64,000 nucleotides of DNA from Nocardiopsis_B sediminis (GTDB lineage Bacteria; Actinomycetota; Actinomycetes; Streptosporangiales; Streptosporangiaceae), in NCBI RefSeq assembly GCF_042650565.1, contig NZ_JBHSBH010000009.1, positions 124,001-188,000 on the forward strand, in the 5' to 3' direction. Below the pieces are notes generated by a model that was not told where the DNA came from, made no database searches, and saw only the letters and a list, made by a program, of their open reading frames with translations. This document shows positions 41,821 through 52,584 of this stretch, piece after piece. Each line of letters opens with the position of its first letter. Within the stretch, counting starts at the first letter, position 1. The translations under genes and the position numbers were made by a program.

Positions 41821-42492
41821 CTAGCCCTGGCGAGGTGCCCGGTCGCCGCGCCGTGAGATGACGACGCGGCGCAGCGTCTTCGGGACCGCGTCGAAGACGT
41901 GGGGGTCCGCGCCGAAGACCGACGCGAGCACGTCCCGGGGCAGGGAGCTGAGCGCGTGGACGATACCGATGTCGTCGTCCGGCTCGGTCGCGGAGGAGTT
42001 GAACACGATGAGCACGTTGAGATCCTCGGTGTCGCTCGTGTTCTCGAAGTAGTGGAAGTGGCCCTGCGGGGCGAAGATGACGTCGCCCGCTCCGGCATCG
42101 AAGGCGTCCTGGGTCTGGCCGGGGCCGACGAAGACCCAGCGGACGCTGCCGGAGATCACGTAGTTGACCTCCCAGGCGCTCGGGTGCCAGTGCGGCTCGC
42201 GGATACCGCCGGGTTCGAGTTTCACGAGGTAGACGGCGGCCTGCTGGTCGACGAGGATGGGCCAGTTCTCGCCGTGCCCGCCTTGGAGCCGCCCGCCGTC
42301 GAAGACCATGGCCTCGGACCGGGCGAGGTGGAAGGCGTGCGGGTGCTCCGGATCGGGGCCGTCGCCGGGCACGATCCGGCCCGGCTGGGGCTGCGTACCG
42401 GCGTCTCCGGGGACGACCGCGGAGCGGTGCCGGAACCCCGCGTCGGTGTCGGGCTGCTCGTTGGCGCCTTCCGGTCCGTTGCTCTCGGCCAT
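41821..42492 (-). CDS. Cupin-domain protein, oxalate-decarboxylase-like
   Basis: ATG 42492 (GAGGGA upstream) gives 223 residues. A single germin-like cupin domain is clear: EPGGIREPHWHPSAWEVNYV supplies the first metal histidines, GSVRWVFVGP and AGDVIFAPQGHFHYFENTSD the second. The spacing of His and Glu (HWH...E...H) suits Mn or Fe binding as in oxalate decarboxylases, but those are usually bicupins; this has one domain plus a 50-residue disordered N-terminus. Substrate unknown. Confidence 0.8.
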   Translation of the reverse strand: MAESNGPEGANEQPDTDAGFRHRSAVVPGDAGTQPQPGRIVPGDGPDPEHPHAFHLARSEAMVFDGGRLQGGHGENWPILVDQQAAVYLVKLEPGGIREPHWHPSAWEVNYVISGSVRWVFVGPGQTQDAFDAGAGDVIFAPQGHFHYFENTSDTEDLNVLIVFNSSATEPDDDIGIVHALSSLPRDVLASVFGADPHVFDAVPKTLRRVVISRRGDRAPRQG

Positions 42493-42684
42493 GGTGGTCT
42501 TCCCTCGCTGGTCATCACGCCGCAGCGGGCGCGTCGGCGTCACCGGTGCCATCGTGGCAGGTGGCCGGCGGCGCACCGGCGAGGCGCGCGGGCAGCCCGA
42601 CGGCCCACCGGGCGGTGCGGGCGTGCCGGTGGCGTGAGTAGCAGTGCACCCCGCGCAGCGCCGGTCTCGCGACGGGTTCGAAGA

Positions 42685-43245
42685 TCAGGGGATGATCTCG
42701 GCGGGGAACACCGAGAACGGCCGGATCCCGCCGGGCTCCCGGCCGTCCCGCCCCCGCGCCCTCGGGCCGCACGGGCGCAGGCCGGGGCGGCCGGCGCGGA
42801 CGATGATCGCCGACCCGATGTGGATGTCCTCGTGAAAGCGGAGGTAGCCGATGGTGCGTTCGGTGTCGCCGCCGACGGCGCGGGCCGCGAGCCCGTGCAC
42901 GAGCGGGTCGATGGCCTCGCCCGCGTCGGGGTGCACCTCCTGGCGGCACATCAGCGACCAGGTGCCGTCGCCGCGGGGTTCCAGGTCGGCGAAGAGGTGG
43001 CCCCCGATGCGCGCCGCGAGGCCGCGCTGGTCGAGCGCCGGGTAGAAGGCGTCATCCGAGGCGAGCGCGGTGTCGGCATCGGCCGGACGGAGGTCGTCCC
43101 CGTCGCGGGCGGGGGCCGGGGGGACGGTGAGTGCCGCCGGTCCCTCCGGCCTCGGGCCCTGGCCGAGGTGCCAGCGGAGCTCTGCGGCCTCGGCGTCGGA
43201 CAGCGCGAGGTCCAGGACCAGCGTGAGTTCGAAGAGGTCGCTCAT
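42685..43245 (-). CDS. Hypothetical actinobacterial protein
   Basis: A 186-residue soluble protein from ATG 43245. It begins MSDLFELTLVLDLALSDAEA followed by ELRWHLGQGP, has a middle GGHLFADLEPRGDGTWSLMC and the segment TERTIGYLRFHEDIHIGSA. The family is not recognised; its opening resembles small actinobacterial proteins of unknown role. The last 35 residues are Gly/Arg/Pro-rich. No cysteine pattern or membrane segment is visible. Confidence 0.6.
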   Translation of the reverse strand: MSDLFELTLVLDLALSDAEAAELRWHLGQGPRPEGPAALTVPPAPARDGDDLRPADADTALASDDAFYPALDQRGLAARIGGHLFADLEPRGDGTWSLMCRQEVHPDAGEAIDPLVHGLAARAVGGDTERTIGYLRFHEDIHIGSAIIVRAGRPGLRPCGPRARGRDGREPGGIRPFSVFPAEIIP

Positions 43246-43335
43246 GGGGGCACGGTAGCCCGCTCCACTGACATGGTCCGCTGTCCGCGACGGCGGGCCA
43301 TCCCGTCCACACCGTGGGCCCCTCCGCTGCCCCGC

Positions 43336-43372
43336 CTGTGCCCGGCCCCGGCCTTCCTGGGACCGGGCACAG
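43336..43372 (-). terminator. Terminator of the first sdh operon
   Basis: A 14-bp stem with one mismatch (43336-43349 with 43359-43372, 9-nt loop) starts 23 nt downstream of the sdhB stop on the minus strand. Confidence 0.7.
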
Positions 43373-43394
43373 ACGACGTCCGCGTCTCCCGAGG

Positions 43395-44201
43395 TCAGCG
43401 AGGCTCGTCCGCGGGAGCCGGCCGGGTGTTGGGGACGATGGGGGTGTCGGCGCCCTTGCGCAGGCCGATCTTGGTGCCGAGCCACACGAGCGGGTCGTAC
43501 TGCCGGTCGGCCACGCGCTCCTTGAGCGGGATCAGCGCGTTGTCGGTGATCTTGATGTTCTCGGGGCAGACCTCGGTGCAGCACTTGGTGATGTTGCAGT
43601 AGCCGAGCCCGAACTCCTCCTGCGCCACCTTGCGCCGGTCGGCGGTGTCCTCGGGGTGCATCTCCAGCTCCGCCGCGCGCATGAGGTAGCGCGGGCCCGA
43701 GAAGTGCTCCTTGTTCTCCTCGTGGTCGCGGATCACGTGGCAGACGTTGTTGCAGAGGAAGCACTCGATGCACTTGCGGAACTCCTGCGACCGCCCGACA
43801 TCGGCCTGCGCCATCCGGAAGTCGCCGGGGGCCGTGGCCGGATCGGGGGTGAAGGAGGGGATCTCGCGCGCCTTCTGGTAGTTGAAGGACACGTCGCACA
43901 CCAGGTCGCGGATCACCGGGAAGGTGCGCATCGGGGTGATCGTGATGGTCTCGCCGGGCGCGAACGTGCTCATGCGCGTCATGCACGACAGCCGGGGCCG
44001 CCCGTTGATCTCCATGGAGCACGAGCCGCACTTGCCCGCCTTGCAGTTCCACCGGACCGCGAGGTCCGGGGCCTGGGTGGCCTGCAACCGGTGCAGGATG
44101 TCGAGGACGACCTCGCCCTCGTTGACCTCCACCTCGTACTGGGCGAGTTCGCCGTCGCCGCCGTCGCCGCGCCACACGCGGAACGTCCGCTTGGTGGTCA
44201 T
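43395..44201 (-). CDS. sdhB: Succinate dehydrogenase (Sdh1-type) iron-sulphur subunit
   Basis: Electron-transfer subunit of membrane complex II. The 268 residues contain the [2Fe-2S] motif CKAGKCGSCSMEING, then CIECFLCNNVC and CNITKCCTEVCPENI for the [4Fe-4S] and [3Fe-4S] clusters. Eleven cluster cysteines are present. The start ATG 44201 overlaps the sdhA stop by ATGA. Order membrane subunit, sdhA, sdhB on one strand corresponds to Rv0249c-Rv0248c-Rv0247c (Sdh1) of M. tuberculosis. Confidence 0.93.
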   Translation of the reverse strand: MTTKRTFRVWRGDGGDGELAQYEVEVNEGEVVLDILHRLQATQAPDLAVRWNCKAGKCGSCSMEINGRPRLSCMTRMSTFAPGETITITPMRTFPVIRDLVCDVSFNYQKAREIPSFTPDPATAPGDFRMAQADVGRSQEFRKCIECFLCNNVCHVIRDHEENKEHFSGPRYLMRAAELEMHPEDTADRRKVAQEEFGLGYCNITKCCTEVCPENIKITDNALIPLKERVADRQYDPLVWLGTKIGLRKGADTPIVPNTRPAPADEPR

Positions 44202-46177
44202 TCCCTCTCCTCCTTTGCGGTCCTGTCCGCCTCCGCGGTACCCGCCGCCGTCTCCACTGCGCTGTCCGGACTGCTCTCGGCCGCGCTCGCCGACGCCGCG
44301 GGCAGCTCCTCCTCGCTGAGGTATTTGGCGAGCTCGTCGCGCTCGAACAGCTCCAGCAGGTCGGGGCGGAGCGGGTCGAGCGGCTGGTGGCGCAGCGCGA
44401 TGCGGTCGCCGCGCAGCGAGGCGACCAGGTTGACGCTCCGCCAGGTCGGCGACATCGACGGGAAGTCGTCGCGGGTATGCCCGCCGCGCGACTCCTCACG
44501 CTCCAGCGCCGCGCGGGCGATGGCCTGCGACACCAGGAGCATGTTGCGCAGGTCCAGCGCGAGGTGCCAGCCCGGGTTGTAGACCCGCCCGCCTTCGGCG
44601 CGCACGCCCGCGACCCTTTCGGTGAGCTTGTCCAGCGCCTCCAGGGCCTGCTCGATCTCGGGCCCGCGCCGGATGATGCCGACCAGGTCGTTCATGGTCT
44701 GCTGGAGCTCCTGGTGCAGGGCGTAGGGGTTCTCGCCGGTGTCGCGCTCCAGCGGCGCGCGGACGTCGTCGGCGGCCTCGCGCAGGTCGCCCTCCGCCAC
44801 GGCGGGCCGGCCCGTTCCCGACCCGTCCAGCTCGTCCAGGTAGCGCGCGGCGCCCAGGCCGCAGCGGCGGCCGAAGACCAGCAGGTCGGAGAGCGAGTTG
44901 CCGCCCAGCCGGTTGGAGCCGTGCATGCCCCCGGAGACCTCACCCGCCGCGAACAGCCCCGGAACGACGGCGGAGCCGGTGTCGGCGTCGACCTCCACCC
45001 CGCCCATCACGTAGTGGCAGGTGGGGCCGACCTCCATGGGCTCGGCCGTGATGTCGACGTCGGCCAGCTCCTTGAACTGGTGGTGCATCGACGGCAGCCG
45101 CCGCATGATCTCCTCGGCGGGCAGCCGGGTGGAGACGTCCAGGAACACCCCGCCGTGCGGCGAGCCGCGCCCCTCCTTGACCTCGTTGTTGATGGCCCGC
45201 GCCACCTCGTCGCGCGGCAGCAGCTCAGGGGGCCGCCGGTTGTTCGCCGGGTCGGTGTACCAGCGGTCGGCCTCGTCCTCGGTCTCGGCGTACTGGGCGC
45301 GGAACACGTCAGGCACGTAGCCGAACATGAACCGCTCGCCCTCGGAGTTGCGCAGCACGCCGCCGTCGCCGCGCACCGATTCGGTGACGAGGATGCCCTT
45401 CACCGACGGCGGCCAGACCATGCCGGTGGGGTGGAACTGGACGAACTCCATGTTCAGCAGGGTGGCGCCTGCGCGCAGGGCCAGGACGTGGCCGTCGCCG
45501 GTGTACTCCCAGGAGTTCGAGGTGACCTTGAACGACTTGCCGATGCCGCCGGTGGCGAGGATGACCGCGGGCGCCTCGAACAGCAGCAGGTCGCCGGTCT
45601 CGCGGACGTAGCCGAACGCCCCGGAGATCCGCTCGCCGTCCTTGAGCAGCTCGGTGACCGTGGTCTCGGCGAACACCCGCAGCATGGCCTCGGGGTCGCC
45701 CAGCTCGGCGGCGTCGGCCTGCTGGAGCTGGACCACCCGCTGCTGGAGGGTGCGGATCAGCTCCAGCCCGGTGCGGTCGCCGACGTGGGCCAGGCGCGGG
45801 TACTCGTGGCCGCCGAAGTTGCGCTGGCTGATCCGCCCGTCCTTGGTGCGGTCGAACAGAGCCCCCCAGTACTCCAGCTCCAGAATGCGCTCGGGGGACT
45901 CCTTGGCGTGCAGCTCGGCCATGCGCGGGTTGTTGAGGAACTTGCCGCCGCGGATGGTGTCGCGGAAGTGCACCTGCCACCGGTCATCGGAGTTGACGTT
46001 GCCCAGGGCGGCCGCCGCGCCGCCCTCGGCCATCACGGTGTGGGCCTTGCCGAACAGCGACTTGGAGATGATCGCGGTCTTCTTGCCCTGCTGGCGTGCT
46101 TCGATCGCGGCGCGCAGACCGGCGCCGCCGGCGCCGATCACCACCACGTCGTAGGAGTGCCGTGTGATCTCGGACAT
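44198..46177 (-). CDS. sdhA: Succinate dehydrogenase (Sdh1-type) flavoprotein
   Basis: Catalytic subunit, oxidising succinate to fumarate with covalent FAD. The 659 residues start VVVIGAGGAGLRAAIEARQQ (dinucleotide fold). The covalent-FAD histidine region is KAHTVMAEGGAAAALGN. Substrate residues occur in VQFHPTGM, TESVRGDGGVLRN and GMHGSNRLGGNSLSDLL. C-terminal helical and capping domains are complete. The Ala/Glu/Ser-rich C-terminal tail is longer than usual. It lies 111 nt after the membrane subunit gene. Confidence 0.95.
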   Translation of the reverse strand: MSEITRHSYDVVVIGAGGAGLRAAIEARQQGKKTAIISKSLFGKAHTVMAEGGAAAALGNVNSDDRWQVHFRDTIRGGKFLNNPRMAELHAKESPERILELEYWGALFDRTKDGRISQRNFGGHEYPRLAHVGDRTGLELIRTLQQRVVQLQQADAAELGDPEAMLRVFAETTVTELLKDGERISGAFGYVRETGDLLLFEAPAVILATGGIGKSFKVTSNSWEYTGDGHVLALRAGATLLNMEFVQFHPTGMVWPPSVKGILVTESVRGDGGVLRNSEGERFMFGYVPDVFRAQYAETEDEADRWYTDPANNRRPPELLPRDEVARAINNEVKEGRGSPHGGVFLDVSTRLPAEEIMRRLPSMHHQFKELADVDITAEPMEVGPTCHYVMGGVEVDADTGSAVVPGLFAAGEVSGGMHGSNRLGGNSLSDLLVFGRRCGLGAARYLDELDGSGTGRPAVAEGDLREAADDVRAPLERDTGENPYALHQELQQTMNDLVGIIRRGPEIEQALEALDKLTERVAGVRAEGGRVYNPGWHLALDLRNMLLVSQAIARAALEREESRGGHTRDDFPSMSPTWRSVNLVASLRGDRIALRHQPLDPLRPDLLELFERDELAKYLSEEELPAASASAAESSPDSAVETAAGTAEADRTAKEERE

Positions 46178-46288
46178 CTGCCTGACTTTCGATTGCGTCG
46201 ATATCTGTCGTGCCGCGTTCCGGGCGGCCGTGACGGCCTCAAGGCACTGCGGCCGCGATATCCGCGGGCGGGGGAACGGGGGATCCGC

Positions 46289-47107
46289 TCAGTTGTAGAT
46301 CCGCAGGTCGGTGATTGCTCCGCTGGACACCAGCGCGACGTAGAGGTCGGTGAGCATGAGTGTTCCCAGCGTGATCCAGGCGAATGTCATGTGCCGGGTA
46401 TTGAGCCGGGAGATCTGCGTCCACATCCAGTAGCGGGCGGGGTGGCGGCCGAAGCTGTTGAGCCGCCCGCCGAATGCGTGCCGGCAGGAATGGCAGCTCA
46501 GCGTGTAGCACCACAGCAGGACGACGTTGGCGACCAGGATGAGATTGCCGATCCCGATTCCGAACCCGCCGTTGTGCCCGTGCCCCAGCGCCACCACCGC
46601 GTCATAGGTGTTGACCAGGGAGATCAGCACGGCGACGTAGAAGAAGTAGCGGTGCAGGTTCTGCCCGATCATCGGGAAGCGGGACTCCCCGGTGTAGCTG
46701 CCATGCGGCTCGCGGACGGCGCAGGCGGTGGGCGACTGCCAGATCGAGCGGTAGTAGGCCTTGCGGTAGTAGTAGCAGGTGAACCGGAACAGCAGCAGGA
46801 ACGGCAGGCTGAGCAGGGCGTAGGGGAGGAACCACGGGAACGCCCAGGGCAGCGTGCCGAAGGCGGCGGAGCCGGGTGCGCACGACGCCGAGAGGCAGGG
46901 CGAGTAGAACGGCGTGAGGTAGTGGTACTGCTCGACCCAGTAGTGCTCCTGCTGGAAGACCCGCGCCGTGGCGTAGACGATGAAGACCGCCAGCCCCAGC
47001 GTGGTGAGCAGGGGGCCGAGCCACCACCGGTCCGTTCTGAACGTCCGTTCCGCTATGCGCGCGCGCCTGAGGCCGGAATTCTCCGGCGGGGGAAGTGTGG
47101 AAGTCAT
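46289..47107 (-). CDS. sdhC: Succinate dehydrogenase (Sdh1-type) membrane anchor
   Basis: A 272-residue integral protein that anchors the Sdh1 complex and passes electrons to quinone, resembling Rv0249c in length and position. Five hydrophobic helices lie at about 30-50, 93-112, 150-172, 183-202 and 240-262. Conserved-type segments are RFTCYYYRKAYYRSIWQSP and CHSCRHAFGGRLNSFG, with histidines that may hold haem. Its promoter should lie in the AT-richer 47.1-47.3 kb region. ATG 47107 is the start. Confidence 0.85.
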   Translation of the reverse strand: MTSTLPPPENSGLRRARIAERTFRTDRWWLGPLLTTLGLAVFIVYATARVFQQEHYWVEQYHYLTPFYSPCLSASCAPGSAAFGTLPWAFPWFLPYALLSLPFLLLFRFTCYYYRKAYYRSIWQSPTACAVREPHGSYTGESRFPMIGQNLHRYFFYVAVLISLVNTYDAVVALGHGHNGGFGIGIGNLILVANVVLLWCYTLSCHSCRHAFGGRLNSFGRHPARYWMWTQISRLNTRHMTFAWITLGTLMLTDLYVALVSSGAITDLRIYN

Positions 47108-47567
47108 GTCCCAGCCGTCTCCATCTCGCGCGGGGGCGGGCCGGCGCAGGGTGTAGCGGGTGCGCGGGGGCCGGCCGGCCGCTTGTATCGCATTCCACCG
47201 GGGCCGCTCGCGCGGGCCGGCCGGCCCCGCCGCATGTGCAGGCGGTGCGGAGGGCCAGGGAAGCCACGTTAGGCCGGGGCCATAACGAAATCAGCAAGAA
47301 ATTCCCGCGAAACGGATGTGAAAAATGCCACGCCTGTGAATTATCGATGGGCGGTTTATGGTTGAAAAGAGGTGAATGACCCCATATGGGGCGTGTGTTC
47401 TTTTTGGGGCCCGTGGTGCCGAAGGGGGCGGAATGGTCTCCGGGGAAGTAAGCCCAGCCTTCATTTGAACAATTTATCGGATTTTCCGGCGGTGCCGTGC
47501 GCGCATTCCCGGCGCGAAGGTGCGCGGCCCCGACCCGCGCGCCCCGCTCACCCCGCGAGCGGCCGGC
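47108..47567. promoter_or_regulatory. Intergenic region upstream of sdh1
   Basis: About 460 bp without a gene, with an AT-rich core (47.27-47.48 kb) and the palindrome at 47380-47391. It must hold the promoter for the sdh1 operon, reading left. The right part lies downstream of lysR. No RNA gene is seen. Confidence 0.5.
47380..47391. promoter_or_regulatory. Perfect 12-bp palindrome, candidate operator
   Basis: CCCCATATGGGG, about 270 bp upstream of the sdh1 operon start codon, in the AT-rich intergenic region. Confidence 0.4.
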
Positions 47568-48515
47568 TCAGCCGCTCAGCGGCGCGATGACCTCCAGGTC
47601 CTCGCCCAGGTCCGCGCGGGTCAGGTGCGACAGGTAGGCCATCAGGTGGCGGCGGAACGCGTTGGCCGTGTGCGAGGGGTCGACGTCCTTGCGGTGGGCC
47701 AGCGCGATGGTCCGCAGCAGGCGGGGGCCGGCCAGCGGCACCCCGCGCAGCCCGGGCCGGTTCTTCAGCACCATGCTCGGGACCACGGCCAGGCCGAGCC
47801 CGGCCTCGACGAACCGCAGGACCGCGTCCATCTCGCCGCCCTCGACTGCGAGGTGCGGCTCGAACCCGGCCGCCCGGCAGGCGTGCAGTGTGGCCTCGCG
47901 CACGTCGTAGCCGCGCCGGAACATCACCAGCGGGCGACCGCGCAGGTCGGTGATGCGCAGGGAGGTGCGGTCGGCGTCCCAGGCGGAGCCGGCCGCGCCG
48001 ACCACCACCAGGTTCTCCCGTAGGATCGGGGTCGTCACGAACGCGGGGTCGCTGCTCTGGAGCGGCAGGATGATCAGCGCGAGGTCCAGCTCGCCCTTGC
48101 CCAGGGCGCGGATCAGGTCGCGCGACCCGCTCTCCTCCACCTGGAGTTCGATCCCGGGGAAGCGGTCGTGGAACCCCGCGAGTGCGTCGGCGAGCAGCCC
48201 CGCGCACAGCGACGGCGTGGCGCCCAGCCGCACCCGGCCGCGGCGCATGCCCGCCAGCTCCTGCACCTCGCGGCGGGCGGTCTCCATGTCGGTGATGATG
48301 CGCTGGGCCAGCGGGAGCAGGGCCTCGCCGGCCGGGGTGAGTGTGATATTTCCCCGTGCCCGGCTGAACAGAGACGCCCCCAGCTCCTCTTCGAGGTTGC
48401 GGATCTGCTTGCTGAGACTGGGCTGGGCGACGCGCGAAAGCTCGGCTGCGCGGGTGAAATGGCGTGTCTCGGCCACCGCGAGGAAGTAGGCGAGCTGCTG
48501 GAACTGCATGTCCAT
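47568..48515 (-). CDS. LysR-family transcriptional regulator
   Basis: A 315-residue regulator from ATG 48515 (ATG 48509 is an alternative). The winged HTH is textbook: MQFQQLAYFLAVAETRHFTR, AAELSRVAQPSLSKQIRNLE. EELGASLFSRARGNITLTPAG. The substrate-binding domain follows (RVRLGATPSLCAGLLADAL, ELDLALIILPLQ, AVLRFVEAGLGLAVVPSMVL). It lies between two sdh operons and is divergent from the second, 73 bp away, so it probably controls sdh2, itself, and perhaps sdh1. The co-inducer is unknown; TCA intermediates are natural candidates. Confidence 0.92.
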   Translation of the reverse strand: MDMQFQQLAYFLAVAETRHFTRAAELSRVAQPSLSKQIRNLEEELGASLFSRARGNITLTPAGEALLPLAQRIITDMETARREVQELAGMRRGRVRLGATPSLCAGLLADALAGFHDRFPGIELQVEESGSRDLIRALGKGELDLALIILPLQSSDPAFVTTPILRENLVVVGAAGSAWDADRTSLRITDLRGRPLVMFRRGYDVREATLHACRAAGFEPHLAVEGGEMDAVLRFVEAGLGLAVVPSMVLKNRPGLRGVPLAGPRLLRTIALAHRKDVDPSHTANAFRRHLMAYLSHLTRADLGEDLEVIAPLSG

Positions 48516-48532
48516 AGCCTAGGGCTATGGAC
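48510..48532. promoter_or_regulatory. LysR-type operator overlapping the lysR start
   Basis: GTCCATAGCC-TAG-GGCTATGGAC is a perfect 10-bp inverted repeat with a 3-bp centre. It contains the LysR consensus T-N11-A (TAGCCTAGGGCTA) and covers the lysR start codon, so it suits autorepression and control of the divergent sdh2 operon. Confidence 0.65.
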
Positions 48533-48588
48533 ACCAGGTTTCCTATGACTTGGACGACTTCCTTTATCGAGTCCTAATGTGACAGGTT

Positions 48589-49299
48589 GTGGCGAACAGT
48601 ACCCTGACCAAACAGCGATCCGAGGCGTTCACCTCCTCGGTCGCGCTCAAATCCGCGATGGCGGTCACCGGTGCGATCCTTGTTCTCTTCCTGATCGCAC
48701 ACATGTACGGCAACCTCATGATCTTCGGGGGTCAGACGACCTTCGACACCTACGCCCACCACCTGCGCGAGATCGGCGAACCGATGCTCCCGCACGAGGG
48801 CTTCCTGTGGATCTTGAGGATCGTCCTGCTGGCCTCCGTCCTCATCCATGCCTACGCGGCCTTCGCCCTGTGGCGGCGCGCGAACAAGGCCCGCCCCGCG
48901 GGCCAGCGCTACGAGGTGAAGAAGAGCGCGCAGACCCCCTCGCGGCGGTATGCGACCCAGGTCATGCGCTGGGGCGGCGTGATCGTCATCCTCTTCGTGA
49001 TCTACCACCTCCTGCACTTCACGACCAACACCATCCACCCCGGCGGGGCCTCCGACAGCCCCTACATCCGGGTGGTCAACGGCTTCCAGATCTGGTGGGT
49101 CGTGCTGAGCTACGTCATCGCCCTCCTGGCGGTCGGGCTGCACCTGCGGCACGGCATCTGGAGCGCGCTGGCGACGCTGGGCGCGAACAAGGCGAGCCGC
49201 GAGCGCGCCCTCCACACCATCTCGACCGCTGTGGCGGCGGTCATCACGGTGGGCTTCCTGCTCCCGCCGTTCTCCGTTCTCTTCGGGCTGGTGAGCTGA
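48589..49299 (+). CDS. sdhC: Succinate dehydrogenase cytochrome b subunit (second complex)
   Basis: A 236-residue membrane subunit of a Bacillus/Wolinella-like (single-anchor) complex II, from GTG 48589. Five helices: about 19-40, 74-97, 122-142, 158-182 and 201-226. Histidines suited to two haems occur in LIAHMYGN, VLIHAYAAF, VIYHLLHF and GLHLRHGIW. It is the first gene of sdhCAB and ends 1 nt before the sdhA start. Expression is probably driven from the 48516-48588 divergent promoter. Confidence 0.9.
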   Translation: MANSTLTKQRSEAFTSSVALKSAMAVTGAILVLFLIAHMYGNLMIFGGQTTFDTYAHHLREIGEPMLPHEGFLWILRIVLLASVLIHAYAAFALWRRANKARPAGQRYEVKKSAQTPSRRYATQVMRWGGVIVILFVIYHLLHFTTNTIHPGGASDSPYIRVVNGFQIWWVVLSYVIALLAVGLHLRHGIWSALATLGANKASRERALHTISTAVAAVITVGFLLPPFSVLFGLVS

Positions 49300-49300
49300 C

Positions 49301-51237
<1,937 letters not shown>

Positions 51238-51241
<4 letters not shown>

Positions 51242-51984
51242 ACATCACCCTGCGCGTTTGGCGCCAGAAGGGCCGCGGCGACGAGGGCCGGATGGTCACC
51301 TACAAGGTCGAGGACGTGTCGCCCGACATGTCCTTCCTCGAGATGCTCGACGTCCTCAACGAGAACCTCACCCTTGCGGGCGAGGACCCGGTGGCGTTCG
51401 ACCACGACTGCCGCGAGGGCATCTGCGGCGCCTGTGGCGTCGTGATCGACGGTGTCGCCCACGGCCCCGAGACCACGACCACCTGCCAGCTGCACATGCG
51501 CAGCTTCTCCGACGGCGACGTCATCACCGTCGAGCCGTGGCGGGCCAAGGCGTTCCCGGTGGTCAAGGACCTCGTGGTCGACCGCGGTGCGTTCGACCGC
51601 ATCATCCAGGCGGGCGGCTACATCAGCGCCCCCACCGGCACGGCGCCCGACGCCCACGCCGCCCCGGTGCCCAAGGTCGACGCGGACCGCGCGTTCGACG
51701 CGGCCACCTGCATCGGCTGCGGCGCGTGCGTGGCCGCCTGCCCGAACGCCTCGGGCATGCTGTTCACCGCGGCGAAGGTCACCCACCTCGGCATGCTCCC
51801 GCAGGGGCAGCCCGAGCGGCAGGCCCGCGTCGTGAACATGCTGAACCAGCACGACGAGGAGGAGTTCGGCGGCTGCACCAACATCGGCGAGTGCGCGGCG
51901 GTCTGCCCGAAGGGCATCCCGCTGGACACGATCTCGCAGCTCAACCGCGACCTCCTGGGGTCGCTGGCCAGCGGCAAGGTCTGA
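51238..51984 (+). CDS. sdhB: Succinate dehydrogenase iron-sulphur subunit (second complex)
   Basis: A 248-residue subunit from GTG 51238 (GTGA overlap with sdhA). [2Fe-2S] motif HDCREGICGACGVVIDG; cluster motifs CIGCGACVAACP and CTNIGECAAVCPKGIP. Compared with the other SdhB in the window (268 residues) it lacks the CxxCxLCNN style and has an Ala/Pro-rich linker at 125-145. It closes the operon, followed by a terminator at 52021-52053. Confidence 0.95.
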
Positions 51985-52020
51985 CCCCTCGCCGGGCGGT
52001 GACCCGGATCGCATGGACGG

Positions 52021-52053
52021 CGGGCCCGTTCTCCCGAAGGGAGGGCGGGCCCG
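52021..52053. terminator. Bidirectional terminator after the second sdh operon
   Basis: A 15-bp stem with two G-U pairs (52021-52035 with 52039-52053, loop GAA) lies between convergent genes: sdhB (ends 51984) and the small gene ending at 52068. Confidence 0.8.
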
Positions 52054-52067
52054 TGGCCGTTCCGGTG

Positions 52068-52328
52068 CTACCAGCGGCGGCTGACGTCGGCCGCGCCGGT
52101 CTCCTCCAGCAGGTGGGTCAGCGGGTGGTGCTCGCCGTGGGTGCGGTGGTACTCGCTGCACGCCCCCGCCAGGAACGCGGGCAGATGGTCGGGCGGGAAG
52201 GAGATCACCGTGCCGTCCTTGAGCGTCAGTGTCACCTCGCGCTCGGTCACCGTGGTGTCCCGGCCGACCATCCCGACGGTCTCCAGCGCCGTGACGATGG
52301 CCAGATCGAGGTCCGTCGGTCCGCTCAC
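52068..52328 (-). CDS. Small hypothetical protein
   Basis: An 86-residue acidic protein from GTG 52328 (AAGGGAG upstream). It reads DLDLAIVTALETVGMVGRDT, EREVTLTLKDGTVISFPPDH and ends HHPLTHLLEETGAADVSRRW. No membrane segment or known domain is visible. Codon use is typical of the genome and the ribosome site is good, so it is probably real. Confidence 0.55.
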   Translation of the reverse strand: MSGPTDLDLAIVTALETVGMVGRDTTVTEREVTLTLKDGTVISFPPDHLPAFLAGACSEYHRTHGEHHPLTHLLEETGAADVSRRW

Positions 52329-52584
52329 GTGTCTCCCTTTGCCCCGACACCCGCCGTCTCCACCTGAGCGGCCAGAGTGATGGGGCGATGCTATCGCCTG
52401 GCGGAGGTGGACGGCAGGTAGAAGGTCCTGCGCTTCGGTGGACGGAGCGGTACGTCCGCGGCGGCCCATGACGGCCGTGCCCTGCCGCGGCCGCATCATC
52501 CTCAAGGCGATCGCGGCCGGGAGTGTGCGGCTCGTCAGGGCTGCCGCGGATGAGGACGCCCCGACGAACCGCCGAACCGCTGGT

